Shown here piece after piece: positions 13,370 to 25,505 of a DNA stretch of 64,000 nt (position 1 is the first letter of the stretch; each line of letters starts with the position of its first letter). Made by a program: the position numbers and the translations under genes. This DNA comes from Iris pallida (taxonomy: Eukaryota > Streptophyta > Magnoliopsida > Asparagales > Iridaceae): positions 12,630,269 to 12,694,268 of the forward strand of contig JANAVB010023996.1 of NCBI GenBank assembly GCA_029216955.1, read 5' to 3'. The notes beneath the pieces are model-generated. The model worked only from the letters and a program-made list of their open reading frames with translations, was not told the origin of the DNA and ran no database searches.

Positions 13370-14541
13370 GTAATATTATAGGAATAGGTACTATTGGTAT
13401 TGCTCTCTACCCAAAATAAAAGATATTTGTCTGGTCACAAAATTCAAACATAACCGATTGAGCATAAGTCATTTGGAAGATAATAGTTATGGCATCAATT
13501 TATGAAAAATAAATATTCTATTTATGAGATATCTACTAGGAATCCCGAATATGAAGGAATCAGGGAAGATAATATTTATGTTTTCTTTCTATAGCGTACT
13601 AACAGTGTAGAGAAGTGCTTAGTAGCCAATCATGATAAAAGCTGGATATGGCACATGAGGCTAGGACTTGCAAACATAGACACTATCTCAAGACTATGCA
13701 CTAAAAAGCTGGTAAAAGGACTTCTAAATTTTTTCATGAGAGATATGGTATGTTCTGACTGTGAAAAAACAAGAAAAATAGGTCATCCTTTAAATCCATC
13801 AACGGTGTAAGCACTTCTAGACCATTGCAGTTAATTCATATAGAATTATTTGGTCTTTGTAGAGCCGCTAGTCTTGACGGTAATTGTACGCTTTTGTTTT
13901 AGTCGATGATTCTTTCGTTATACTTTGGTGTACTTTTTATCAAACAAAAGTGACACCATTTTAAATTTCAAGTATTTTACAAAAAGGTACCAAACGAAAA
14001 AGCTTCATGATTACTTGATTCCGAAATGATCATGGTGGAGAATTCAAAAATACTAATTTTTAAAAAGTTTTGTGATGATAATGGATATTACCATGAGTTT
14101 TCTTGTCCTAGAACTCCTCAACAAAATGGTGTTGTGAAGTGGAAGAATCATACTCTAAGCGATATGGCTAGAGTCATGCTGAATCAGCATAATCTTCCTA
14201 AATAATTTTGGACAAAAGATGTAAGTACTTTCTGTCATATTTTGAATAGGGTATTAATTCGACCTATATCGAAGAAAACTCCCTATGAATTACGGTTTGG
14301 AAGGATTCCAAACATTTCTTATTTCAAAGTTTTCGGTTGTCGCAGTTTTATCCGGAACCCCATGGGAAACTTGGGTAAGTTCTACTCGAAGGTAGATAAA
14401 GAAATATTTCTCAGATATGCTGCCAAAAGTAAGGGATATAGAATTTTCAATAAAAGATCTATGATTGTTGAAGAATCTATTAACATTACTTTTGATAAGC
14501 TAAATAGTCAGACATCTAGCGACAATAATTACGAAGATATA
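13370..14541 (+). pseudogene. Copia E1: GAG-pre-integrase and integrase core, broken
   Basis: The translated sequence follows Ty1/copia pol closely. HMRLGLANIDTISRLCTKKL is the GAG-pre-integrase helix (near 13652), followed by CSDCEK. Integrase follows, with SCPRTPQQNGVVKWKNHTLS (near 14100, the region of the catalytic glutamate, here K) and the open stretch 14242-14547, which reads ILNRVLIRPISKKTPYELRF and then the post-core segment to FNKRSMIVEESINITFD. Several stops and shifts break it, for example before the catalytic core and at PK*FW. The frame continues after the transposon at 20371. The 5' LTR, gag and protease of E1 lie beyond the TAT-2 insertion and outside the window. Confidence 0.9.
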
Positions 14542-14569
14542 TACTAAAACAAATATGGCCTACAATAGC

Positions 14570-14910
14570 ATACGATAAATGCTATAGAAAGCCTTTTATA
14601 GCGTATTTTGTTCGCTATAATTGCCCCCGCTATAGCATATGAACGCTATAACATTATAGCCTTCTTGAATGTTGTAGATGGACTAGAGTGTTCATGAATG
14701 CTGTGGATAGTTTATAGCGTTCGTGAATGCTGGAGATGAATTATAGCGCTCATGAATGTTTTGGATGGTCTATAGTGTTCTTAAATGATGTTGATGAATA
14801 ATAGCGTTCATGAATGTTGTAGATGGTGCATAACATTATTTAATGTTATTGATTTATTATAGCATTTTTGAACGTTGTCGATATTTTATAGCATTTTGAG
14901 TACTATAAAT
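14570..14910. repeat. Subterminal repeats of the DNA transposon, left end
   Basis: Variants of TATAGCGTTCATGAATG(T/C)TG, followed by (T)AGATG, recur about every 37-40 bp. They are mixed with inverted forms such as GAACGCTATA and GCTATAGAAAGC. Clusters like this next to the termini are typical transposase-binding arrays. Confidence 0.8.
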
Positions 14911-16904
14911 CTGCTACACAATTTCATATCTGAATAACCTGTTATGTATCATATATAGTTAACATGTGCATCATAAAAATTATGCGGAATCACAATTTTG
15001 ATTTCAACAATTTCAATCGCAACTTCCATTTCGATCAATCAAGATATAGAAAAGGTTTACCAAAATAAATAAATTCATACATTTTTATTAAAACATTTAA
15101 GATGTATAAAAAGTTGTTGTATGCCGAAAGTGATCGAAATAGTAGTCCAAAATAAATTTTTCATGTAAAGAGAATCCAAGAGGTACAAAATATTTGTAAA
15201 CTAACGTTAGACCAAAATTAAACTAAATCGTCCCATTTCCATACAAAATATTTGTAGGCCAAATGCAGCTCAATCGACTCTTTCCTTCTAGCTTATATCC
15301 ACGACCATCAAAAATTTACACACAAACCTATACAAAATTGGGAAGAAAATACATTAGCATTATTATATAAAAATAAGTTCACAATAATATCATGTATCCA
15401 TGTATTGCATAAACATTTATCTTTGTTGCATTTGTATTCCAGTATTCCTCCTACTTTTCTAACGATCTGGTATCAATTTATGTGTTAACTACATGTCAGA
15501 ATACACACTAAGATGCAATACATCTACAAAACCTTTGTAAGAAAAAAGTTGGACTAGAATGAGTGTGTACGTACAAGTGCCAGAATACGCACTAAGAAGC
15601 AATACAATAATGAGTGGTTTAAAGATAAAAGAACATTAAAATTCTTAGGCGACAACAAATATAAAAAGTTGTAAATAGGAGATATAAGGGAACTGGTTCA
15701 TAACAAGAGATGTAAGCGACATTTTAAAATAACGCTAATTCAGAAGCATAGTCACTGATATAAATCTAGTTCTGCAAGCCACTTTGAGTCATTAGAAGCT
15801 GCATTTCAAATTCACCTTTAGATATGAAATAATGTTAATTCGAAGGACTTGAGTATGCTAATAATTCAAGTGAACCAGTCGATGAGTCTACATGTATAGA
15901 AAATAGTGTGGACTAATATGCTTTGAGAAAACCTTGAATCCAAGGAGAAAGTGTTGCCTTTCTGTTGTAGGCTGAAAAATTATTAGCTTTGGACATGCAA
16001 AACAATATTAACATTCAAGATTTTTAAAAATCTTAGAATCATGAACACTTCAAAATGCAGTGCCTTGTCTATGTTATTGTATCATACGTGTATAGGACGT
16101 GAACGGACACAACAAAAATATGTTCCGTGTCATTACCAGGTTGTGTCATATTTTTGTTTGCAACCTAGATTAAAATACAACTCGTTTATCTGTTATATCG
16201 TTTTCTTTTGCAAGTGTGTACATTATTTGTACCATGTAGGAATTCCAATCCACTAAGAATATTTCTAGCACCATATAGGAAATAAAGAAGCAGGAGACCA
16301 AATAATATTATTTGTGCGAGCGTGCCTCTAACAAAAACCATACCAAAATTTTGGTGTCATAAAAAAACTGAGTTCTCATTAGTATAATGCTTGGAAGCAC
16401 AAAGTCAAGGATCGTATTTGTTCTAACACCGGTACAAAATTAGAATTCCAGTTGTTGTTCTTGTATTTTTATCATATATAAAAGTTATCAATAATATATC
16501 TCTACATATTCCATCTTTGTATCATTAGTTTCATCAAATTGGTAACAAAATGGTATTACTGATACTAGTAACTCTGATATGTATATAACAGCCTTGAAAA
16601 TGTTAACATGAATCTAGAAGGAAAATCTCGTGAAACACAATATACATAAATATATTATAACTATACAAAAAAGATATTATTAGATCTAGTAAACTACTTG
16701 AACTGGTCCATATGAAATCCTTACTCATGTGAATGACATACATAAGCCTTTGTTTAAGGTTGTGAACAGTACAACTTAAATTAGAGGTTCCAACTTTTAA
16801 GAGCTGAATAAGAAGAGTAATATTTTTTAATTCAATCTTAATGAAAGATGCAAAATTTTCCTCCAATATCAAATAAAGTAGCAACATAGAAAGCACGGTG
16901 CATA

Positions 16905-17870
16905 CCCAGTATCCTTGAGGGACTTCCTTTCCATAAATATGAAAAGCCTTAAGTGGAGCTTCTCTATCGTAAGGTATGCCAGCCTCATCCAAACTAACTG
17001 GAAAAATATCTGAATGCCAGAGATCATCAAAGTTCATATGTAGTTTGGTAGCGTACCTAGAGGGTGGAACAAAGTAAACATAATATGTCTTAGAGGCATA
17101 AAGTCCGATGGTTGTCATTTTGGAAGGATGATGAGCCACCTTGAGTTGGAAAAAATTTATTAGTGAGGCAAGAATATTTGACTTTATTATCTCCATATAT
17201 GATATAATGATTTAAAAGTCAAAACTTCTTAAGTTTTGTAAAATAGACCCAAAAAATACATATTTGACCTTTCGCACAACTGTTATGTCAAATGCATTTG
17301 CAATTGCTTCATTAATGTCATAGATAACTCGAGCAATCTTCACCAAAGGCTCACCCGATACTGTAGTTAGTGAATTTAAACGTCGATGGAAAACAATTCA
17401 AGATACCTTGTAGAATACGGCAATATAGCATACAAACATATCACTATATACCTGTTCAGGGTCAGAGGGATTCCTTCGTAGTGAGTGTTCATTTTCATAT
17501 TCCTCATCATCCAATTTAAATAAGATGCATACAGAGAAGGAGAAAAACCACATGAATATTAGGGTCAACTAATGGATAGCCAATAACCTAAAAGTAATAC
17601 AAAATATATACATGTATTAGTTGGAATTTGTTAATTATAACATGACAGCAAATTGCTTACTAGCTGAAAGATAAAAATGCATATAAGCTTTCTACTTTTA
17701 TTGTATATTAATAATTTATAGAAGACTTTCATATTTTACTTCAACTCAAAATCAGTCCTACTCATACAAGCTAACTAATTAACAAACTTGAGCACCTTCA
17801 TTGGGATCTGCATGTTGTAGTTCTTTGACGGTTGATGCATGTTGTCGAGCTTCGCCACGAGTGTATTTCT
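16905..17870 (-). pseudogene. Multi-exon gene fragment carried by the DNA transposon, product not recognised
   Basis: On the minus strand several short blocks look like exons with splice signals. Block 1 (17868-17796) follows TTGTTTCTAG and reads KYTRGEARQHASTVKELQHA. Block 2 (about 17560-17455) reads LFKLDDEEYENEHSLRRNPS and ends before a GTATATAG donor. Block 3 (about 17345-17265) reads LVKIARVIYDINEAIANAFD. Block 4 (about 17143-16910) follows TTTTTTCCAACTCAAG, begins VAHHPSKMTTIGLYASKTYY and ends at KEVPQGYW before GTATGC. Block 4 is the start of a 197-codon open frame that runs on into probable intron. The amino-acid composition is that of a normal cellular protein. I do not recognise the family. 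It could be a captured host gene or a decayed element-encoded gene. Confidence 0.5.
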
Positions 17871-19244
17871 AGAAACAAGTTGCAAATACACAAGTCAAGA
17901 AAAAAATGACAAAGAGCACTTCTCAGGATTGTTTTCAGTTTGTTGCTTATAATTTGAGTTTCCTACAAAAAAACAAGGGTTGAGTTGAGTTACTCAGGCA
18001 TTTATTTTTTGAGCTTTTAGATCAACTAATCAGACATGATACATAACATCGTATATGTACCCCCACCCCTCCCGCCTAAATTTTTATATTAAGATTACGA
18101 TTCAACAACTCTAATATTAATAGCCAACAATATTAAATAGCTAGTTATTCCACTATACATTACCTACACACTCAAAAAGTACCGTAAGGCTCACCAATAT
18201 CATTGGGTGATAGTATATTTTATCCGTGTTTGTGTCTGTGTAACCTAACCTTTGAATGCTCACAAGGAAAAGCCAGATTTTGAAGTAGTATAAATAGAAA
18301 GAACATGATTGCTAACATAAGACCAATCTATTATGTTTTTGAATGAAACTATTAGTTGCTGACTTCTGAGTATGTGTAATTTTGGAATTTTACTTATAAG
18401 ACCAATTGGGCAAATATCTCAGTATCCGAGAACTAGTGATGAGCCCAGTCAATCCTCCAAGACCCAAATAACTCCCTTTTTCATAAGGATTCATGTAGAT
18501 AGACAAGTTTCATCACAAATTTAAGATAAGAAACCAAAACGAGATCAATTTTAAGTTTTAACTAGATCAGAAAGTTCATTTTCAAATGGCTGATACTTCT
18601 TATCTTCATCCAAGGCCAAACAAAATAAAAAAGTCAGATACCACAAAATTATTCTATTTTATAAAGACAAACATTAAAGTTAATATAATAGTAAAAATAT
18701 ATTAAAAAGGAAAACCCAATAAGATAATACACATACAAGGACAAATAATAGAAACTCGATGCCTTGTATTCAGAAATTTAAAATCTTGTCTCTATTCAAG
18801 ATCTAAGCTAGAAGAAGCTCAATTTCATCGACCAACTGAATTCGAAATATAGAGTTTTGACTAGAGTGGCTCAGTCTACTACTCTACATAGATTATCAAC
18901 AATTTTTCCTAGTCTACAACTAACAAAAGTGAGTAAAATTCAAAACATCTAAATGATACAAATCTTAAAGGTGCTCTTCAACGATTCATCCACTAGAAAA
19001 AGGAAAAGAAAGAATACAAATTCAAAGTTAGCAAATACAAAAAATTATACCGAAAGCAACAAATTTGGATAGACCTTATTCGATTAGCACGCTCAACTAC
19101 TTGGCTGCGTCTTGGAAGAGAATCGTCATTGCTCTATTGTCGACAAAAGAAATTAGTGTTAGGGTTTCTATATACGAAATAAATTTAAGAAATTTTAAAG
19201 AAGTTAAGAATAGAAGGAATAATAAGAACTAAGAGAGTCTCTAC

Positions 19245-19600
19245 CTCGTCTTCTCCTCAGTTTGGCAGAGATTTCCTAGTCCAGCTTTTCGGGGAAGGAT
19301 GGAGGGGGCATATAGGCAGTCGCCCCTATCGACTGGAATTAAAGAATGCCCTTCTCGAGCGGGGATCGCCAGAGATAATGGCAAACGAGGCAGGGGAGTT
19401 TCCTTAATTATGGTGTTGGAGAAATGAAGGATTCTAGGGTTAGGGTTTTGTGGAGGAGGAGCAGGATGAGGAGGAGAACGATTCTGGATGGTAGCAATGG
19501 TTGGAGACGAAGGTGGTGCTCTGCAAGAGAGATGAGGGAGGAGAGAGATGAGTAGGGATTAGGGGTATTGATCATAAATTGGGGCGTAATTGAAAAGAGG
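19245..19600 (-). other. GC-richer leader-like segment upstream of the captured fragment
   Basis: Read on the minus strand it is CT-rich and contains CAAAACCCTAACCCTAG, the kind of 5' leader common in plant genes. It stands out in base composition from the AT-rich surroundings. It lies upstream of the exon-like blocks in the same orientation, as expected if promoter, leader and exons were picked up together. Confidence 0.4.
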
Positions 19601-19904
19601 GCGGGACCAAAAATGAAAACATGTGGGGAAGGATAAAAACACTATAGAAATTTGTTGCAATTTTCTCTCTTTGTATGACTTTCACACAATTACAATACAT
19701 TGTCTTAAATTTATTATTCTCACCAAATTTAGGCGAGAATATTTTGTTTAATCGTCTTAGATTAGTATTCCCCTCTACTTTAAAGGAGAATATTTTCCTA
19801 GTCGTCATAGTTTTCTTTTGTAAAGGGTTTTTTGAGTCGTCCAAACTAATTAATACTCGCTAAAGAGTTCACAATTAATTTTGTAATTTGGAGGACTTTT
19901 GATG

Positions 19905-20001
19905 ACAACAATAATTTTTCAGTCGCTAAATATTAGTTTGGGCGACTAAATTATTTTTATCGTTCGAGATTTTGTACCCTAAAGCCTCTATTCTTGTAGT
20001 G
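19905..20001 (-). repeat. CACTA-like terminus inside the DNA transposon
   Basis: The minus strand from 20001 reads CACTACAAGAATAGAGGC and then short repeats AGTCGCCCAAAC and TTTAGCGACTG. That is the typical form of a CACTA terminus with its subterminal motif. I could not find the matching end, so this may be a nested, truncated CACTA element. Confidence 0.5.
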
Positions 20002-20204
20002 GTTATGAAAAAAATTTTAGGACTGATATTTATGCGAGGAAGAAGGAATATTAGGGGCTATAGGTTTTGTAAATGTTGGACACGGGTTTTGTAAATTTGT
20101 ATACTTTCACGCCATATATGCTGTAGTCTGTTTTTTTATCATGTAAAATAAAAATCTATGATACTTCTCCTAGGATTCAAACATGAGATCTGCTTTGACA
20201 TACA

Positions 20205-20345
20205 TACATAGCAATAGATGAATGTTATAGATTTTACAGCATTCAGGAAATGCTAGAGATAGATATTTTTATAGCACTGTAGAAAGAACGCTATTATTGA
20301 TAACATTCTATAGCAGGGACACTTGAACGCTATAGAAAAATTGCT
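20205..20345. repeat. Subterminal repeats of the DNA transposon, right end
   Basis: The same motif family as the left end, in opposite orientation overall: TTGAACGCTATAGAAAAATTG, AACATTCTATAGCAGGG and GATGAATGTTATAG. It is a shorter array than at the left end. Confidence 0.75.
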
Positions 20346-20370
20346 ACTGTAGGCCCTATTTATTGTAGTA

Positions 20371-21685
20371 AGATATACAAAGCAAATCCAAGGCACCTGA
20401 AAATACTACTACAAACGAAAGTTATCTGGAGAGTCTGCCAAAAAAGATGAAATTCATGTCAGATCATCCAGAGACACTTGTAATAGGTAATGTATCTAAA
20501 GGAGTAGGTACACGTTTTCTACTAGAGATATAGCAGCAAATATAGCTTTATTTCTCAAGTAAAACCTAAGTCAGTAGCAGATGCTTTTTCTGATGAGTTT
20601 TGGATTGATGCCATGCAAGAGGAACTTAATCAATTTGGGAGAATCCAAGTTTGAAAAGTTATTCCTAAACCAATTGGTCATTCGGTAATTGGTACCAAAT
20701 GGGTGTAACGAAATAAACTGAGTGAGGATGGACATGTTCTACGCAACAAAGCACGTCTAGTTACACAAGGTTATAATCAATAACAATGAATTGATTATGA
20801 TGAAACATATACTCATGTTGCTAGACTAGAGTCTATTCGCATGTTTTGTGCATTTGCATATTTTCACAATTTTAAACTTTTTTCAAATAGATGTGAAAGG
20901 GGCATTTTGAATGGGTTTTTAAAGGAAGAGGATTTTGTGAAGCAACCACTGGATTTGAAGATTTTAAAAAATTTAATCATGTTTCCAAGCTTAGAAAAGC
21001 GATTTATGGACTCAAATAAGCAGCACGTGCTTGGTATGAACGCCTAAGTGCTTTTCTACTTGAAAATAGTTTTTCAAAATGAAGAGTTGATTCAACCCAC
21101 CCAGTTTTCAAATCTTCAGTTGATAGTATTTTACTTGTGTAAATTTACGTTGATGACATTTTTTGGTTCTACTAACGAAAAACTTTGTCATGATTCTGCT
21201 AAGTGTATGTAGAGTGAATCTGAATTAAGTATGATGGGACAGCTCAACTACTTCCTAGGACTCCAGATCAAACAACACTAGCAGGGAACCTTTATCAACT
21301 AAGACAAGTACACGAAGGATTAACTAAAGTAGTATGACTTCGACAACGTAAAGTCTATCATCACACCAATGGCCACATCAATACGATTTGACATTAATGA
21401 AAGTGGCAAACCAGTCGACCAGCATAAGTATCAAGGTTTGATTGGTATTTTACTTTACTTAACTGCTAGTTGTCTTGATATCATGTCTAGATTTTGCATT
21501 TATGCACGATATCAAGCTAATCCTAAGGAATCACACTTATGCGTTGTTAAGCGTATCATCCGATACCTTAAAGGAACTTCTACAGTCTGCTTATAGTATT
21601 CTAAAACCACATCGTTTAACGTAATCAGTTACTCAGATGCTGATTTTGCTGGAAGCAAAGTAGACCGTAAATGTACTAGCGGTAC
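20371..21685 (+). pseudogene. Copia E1: reverse transcriptase and start of RNase H, broken
   Basis: RT motifs are readable across frames: DEFWIDAMQEELNQF (near 20598), VIGTKWV, NKARLVTQGYNQ, YDETYTHVARLESIRMFCAF and LNYFLGLQIKQH. The catalytic YVDDI has decayed to a shifted version near 21140 (TLMTFFGSTNEKL). RNase H begins in the open stretch 21369-21596, which includes GLIGILLYLTASCLDIMSRF and RYLKGTSTVCL. Stops occur throughout. The reading is interrupted at GGTAC by a solo LTR and resumes at 22876. Confidence 0.9.
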
Positions 21686-22875
21686 TATAGAAGCATGGGT
21701 CATGTACCTTAAAAAAGAAGTGCACGTACCTAACTTAGGCTTTGATCCGCCAGCGCCCCATCAAAGCCTCATGCTGACCGTGCCTCACCCAGGCGTCGAG
21801 CTGTCCATGCCCCATCAAAGCAACTTGGTGGTTACGCCACACCTAGGCGACATGTCACCTGCACCCTCGAGCCTTAAGAGGGATGCCTCGATTACTGTGT
21901 AAAAGACGGCCAAGGCACATAAATCAAAGTCATAATTACTTTGGCTACTCATGCCTTGCTAATGGTGCACCCCTCACCTACACTTACCTCACTTATACAG
22001 GTGCGTATAATTCATTGCTTCCTTACCTACGCCTCTTAGTTCTCTCCTCGAGGCTGCATTTAATGAGCTTAACTTCTCTCAAGACTTTGACTCGATGCTT
22101 TGATTTTTGTACGAAGAATGAACACAGAAGTCGAAGTTCATTCCCCATGGAAATAGTATAAATAGGCTTGTATCGCCTGATTATATTCAGGCATGTTCTG
22201 CTTTGTCGAACTCAAGCATGAGTTACCCTGAGTATCCCCCAAGAGCATGTGCTTCTACCCCCATGCCTATAAGTTCTCTTCCAATTTGAACAAACACGTC
22301 ACATAGGACAGTGATTCCTAGGCACGGGTATCTTATTGGCCATAGTAGAACTAGGTGCGTGCTACGTGTTGAAGACCTAGCCACGCCAAAGAACGGGTTC
22401 TAAGCAGTTCGAGATCTTCTCCAACAGCAAATCATAATAAATCTGCTATGTAGTAGTCAGTCATAACCCCCACCGGTGAAGTGCGCGATTGGTTATAATT
22501 GATTCATGTTTTGGAGCGCCGCATGGCAGTTGAAGACCCACATGCCTACCTGCTCATAGGCATGTGTACTACTCTTTCCCTTAGCTATAAATAGGAGGGC
22601 TCTCCTACATTCAAACCCCCCGGTTCCCTCCAATTCTTGAAGAATTCTTGAGCATTCCAGAGAGAGTTCTTGTTGCTTCTCCTTAGCCTGTAAAGCGCCC
22701 GACAGTTCTCCCTCATCATCAGATCTTCAACGGAGTAAAGAATAACCCCTCTATCATCACGACCCAGAATAAAATCAAATTATAAATGGAGATTTCTTTT
22801 CAGGAGTTCCTTCTTACATTATTGTTTGGAACCTTGGAAGCTCTCCTCTAAAGTACCAAGAAGTGACGGCAAATA
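21686..22875 (+). mobile_element. TAT-type solo LTR in the RNase H of copia E1
   Basis: Starts TATAGAAGCATGG (decayed TGTAGAAGCATGG) and ends ACGGCAAATA (decayed ATGGCAAACA). Flanked by GGTAC (21681-21685) and GGTAT (22876-22880), a 5 bp duplication with one change. The copia sequence on the two sides joins cleanly when compared with E3 at 44117. CTATAAATAG at 22585-22594 is a good TATA box. 1190 bp. Confidence 0.88.
21755..21862 (+). repeat. 54 bp tandem repeat near the 5' end of the solo LTR
   Basis: GCCCCATCAAAGC recurs with a spacing of 54 bp, each time followed by a variant of a phrase containing CACCCAGGCG or CACCTAGGCG. It occupies the same LTR position as the unrelated repeats in the other TAT LTRs. 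Confidence 0.65.
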
Positions 22876-23279
22876 GGTATGTGTCATTTTCTTGGAAAAG
22901 CTTTAGTCTCTTCGTTTAGCAAGAAGCAAAATACTAAATGTTATCGACTGATGCTGAGTACATTGCCATAGGACGTTGTGCTTAGATTTTGTGGATGAAG
23001 CAAATCCTAGAAGACTATAATCTGCACTGCACTAAGATTCCCATTTTTGTGATAACACTAGCACTATTAATTTGACTAAGAACTCCGTATGTCACTCACG
23101 TACTAAGAACATAAAAATACGTGCCACTTTTTGTGCGATCACCAACTACACAAAGATATTTGCTTGGAGTTTATTGACACAGATCTTCAACGCAAACATA
23201 TTCACAAAACCACTAACTGAAGATCGTTTCAACTATATGCGTCGAGAGTCAGGCATACTAGAATTTTCAGAGTCGTAAT
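22876..23279 (+). pseudogene. Copia E1: end of RNase H
   Basis: GMCHFLGKALVSS-like reading at the start, then the terminal copia block NANIFTKPLTEDRFNYMRRE, GILEFSES and a stop at about 23279. Frames shift several times between these. The same end is seen in E3 at 59786-59913. Confidence 0.88.
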
Positions 23280-23832
23280 GTGTTATGATTAATACAAATG
23301 TTTAAAACTTAATATTCAGTGATTTATTAATTGAATTTATTTTTTGTACAAGCCGAAAGGGTCATTCTATCAAAAAGGCATAAAAGTCTAAGCGACACGG
23401 TGCCAAGTATCTTCGAATTACGCTAGCTGGAATTCGACCCCTATAGCTAACCCCAGGTGATGAATATTAATTAATTCAAAGAATTACAAGTTTATGAGTT
23501 TTTTTAATTTATTACACAAAAATTATCTAAAATACAAGAAGCCAAACTCGGACCGAACTAGAACCGAGTTCCGACCGAGTTCGGACTGAACTCTATTGGG
23601 ACAGTTTTTATAAATAGCAGCGAACCAGCTAGCCCCCTCTCTCCTATTCTTCATCTTCTTCCTCCGTACAGCCACCTCCAAGCCCTAAAACCCTAATCCT
23701 AGGTTTTAGAAAACCCCTGTCCATGCCTCAAAACCCTATTCTCTTAGATCTAAAGGCTCTAGGAAGGCATTTACTACCGCTTTTTGATATCTTTTAAGGT
23801 ATATCTCTCACCTTTGTTTCTCTATTTTTGTT
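23280..23832 (+). other. Spacer between copia pol and envelope-like ORF (E1), with inverted CCGAGTTCGG motifs
   Basis: No frame is recognisable. Similar to 59914-60451 in E3, so it is a conserved part of the element. At 23549-23602 it holds several direct and inverted copies of an ACTCGG/CCGAGTTC motif that also occurs as an inverted pair in the LTR. CCTCAAAACCCT-type leader sequence precedes the next ORF. Confidence 0.65.
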
Positions 23833-25058
23833 ATGACTTCTACAATTCCTAAGATGATGAAAGCTAGAGACACCAATTCATCTTCCACTTCAGAATATGA
23901 ATTAATCAATATATTTTGTCCCTATCATCCCGATGATGGTGAGGACTATGACCGACCATCTTCTGATAGATCAATTTTTTGGTTCGATCACTTTCGATAT
24001 AGGGAAATTTGCCTCAGAAAAATGATAAAATTTACCGTTATCTCGAAATATGTTGTTATCTTTGAAAACTTAGGACTTCAAATTTTTTAGAGACTTGCAA
24101 CTCAATCTATAAAAAAGTTGTTTGCATATTTTTTTGCAACATACAAGAAGCAGACGACAATATTCATTCTTTATATGCGGCAAGAAGTTTGAATTTATCT
24201 CTGCCGACTTAAGTGAATACTTTCAAATGCCAGATACTGGTGACACTCTAGTCGATATTATGAAAGTACAATTTCCTGCCGATATGACTCTTGAATCCTT
24301 TATGGTTACAGTATGTCATCCGAGTCTGATTCTACGGTCACGGTTGTGCACACATTACCTTAACCAACATTTTGATGAACCTATCGTATTATCTATTCAT
24401 CTCTGCTACCTAAGATGGGATCCACTGACGAGATCACGCTCTTAGAGTTAACTACTATGTATCATATCCACTTTAGGATTATATTTTCTTTTTCCAAGAC
24501 TATGATATCATTCATGACTAGATGTTGGAGGGCAGGTCGCAACCTTCTTTATCATATACAACTGGCGGCCATCTTCCAGAAATTTTACATCGATTTAGAG
24601 TTATATCCTATTTATGGAACGCCTTTAGAACTCTTTAGGTCTAGAAAGTTCCCTCACCCTCCTAGTAATGCTCCATCTCCACCTCCACCTCCACTTGCTC
24701 AAAACGTAGCCCCATCAGACACTCCAGCCCCTACAGCTCTGGGTTATACCATTGACGAGCTCTATCAGAGGTTCGATGCTTTTTTCTTTCCCTAGGGACA
24801 GTAGCATCAGGTCTATCAAGCTCGCTTTGGGGATAATAAGTTTTGCCACATTTTTCATGCCCAGGTCTTGAAAAAAGTAATGGCTTATATTCGGTGGACG
24901 ATGGCACACCATCATACTGCCCCAATGACATCATCTGTCATCCTGATTTTAATGGACCACAACTTAGTGATGCTCCATCGTATGCTTATTTTGATCTGAG
25001 AATAGCCTACTTTGATCCACAGCCTCCTGCTGATCCTACTCGTGGTGCCGATAGCTGA
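23833..25058 (+). pseudogene. Envelope-like extra ORF of copia E1, broken
   Basis: Four open stretches (23833-24090, 24122-24445, 24415-24795, 24843-25058) form one ORF downstream of pol when shifts are allowed. The start MTSTIPKMMKARDTNSSSTS leads into a polar region. Next come GKKFEFISADLSEYF (near 24178), STDEITLLELTTMYHIHFRI (near 24421), a proline-rich linker PPSNAPSPPPPPLAQ and a C-terminal DELYQRF. E3 has the same order at 60452-61500. A third ORF at this place is a hallmark of SIRE/Maximus copia elements, where it is called envelope-like; the middle also recalls the putative plant transposon protein domain. Function is unproven and this copy is dead. Confidence 0.7.
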
Positions 25059-25505
25059 TGATTACTGTTTTTGGACTAGTATTTGTGGACTTGTTTGGTG
25101 GTTGAAGATGATGTAGTGATATTTTTTTATTTTGGACTATCTGTAGTATTGGTATATTTTTATGCACTTTTGACTTCAATTGCAGTTGTTTTCATTTGAT
25201 ATGTTAGTTGTTTTCATCTACTACTCATGTTTTATTACTGCTACTACTGCTGTTCTCGTTCATATATTTGAGATGTTGACTTGTTAGTTCATATATTTGG
25301 TATTACTCTATTTTTCCTTTTTGGTTGTTGGATTCACAAATTGCGGGGAGCCGTATTTTGAGTACATGACAAAATGGGAGAAAGGGCATATACCAAAAAA
25401 AATTCACGATTCAAAACAAGTCAGGTATATAATATCAAAGTTACATATTATTTACTATATTTTAGTATAGACTCAAAGTTTGTCAATTATCAAAATGGAA
25501 GATAT
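25059..25505 (+). other. 3' untranslated part of copia E1 with polypurine tract
   Basis: AT-rich, no frame. It ends in CAAAATGGAAGATA directly before TGTTGG, in the position of the copia polypurine tract (usually a G-rich AAAAGGGGGAGAT form). A purine-rich stretch AAAATGGGAGAAAGGGCATA also occurs near 25372. Confidence 0.6.

Larger units (their letters stand above)
14542..20370. mobile_element. DNA transposon with 29 bp inverted ends inserted in copia E1
   Basis: The copia reading breaks after ACGAAGATATA and resumes at AGATATACAAAGC; E3 has the uninterrupted version at 39881 (ACGAAGATGTACAAAAC). The insert starts TACTAAAACAAATATGGCCT and, read from the other end, TACTACAATAAATAGGGCCT; 25 of the first 29 bases match. 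The duplicated target is AGATATA, or AAGATATA if the last base is excluded, so 7-8 bp. Ends like TACTACAA resemble CACTA elements, but those make 3 bp duplications; an 8 bp duplication suits hAT. I found no transposase. The interior is AT-rich and includes a gene-like minus-strand segment (16905-19560). The stretches 14900-16900, 17880-19240 and 19570-19900 hold nothing else I recognise. Confidence 0.85.
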
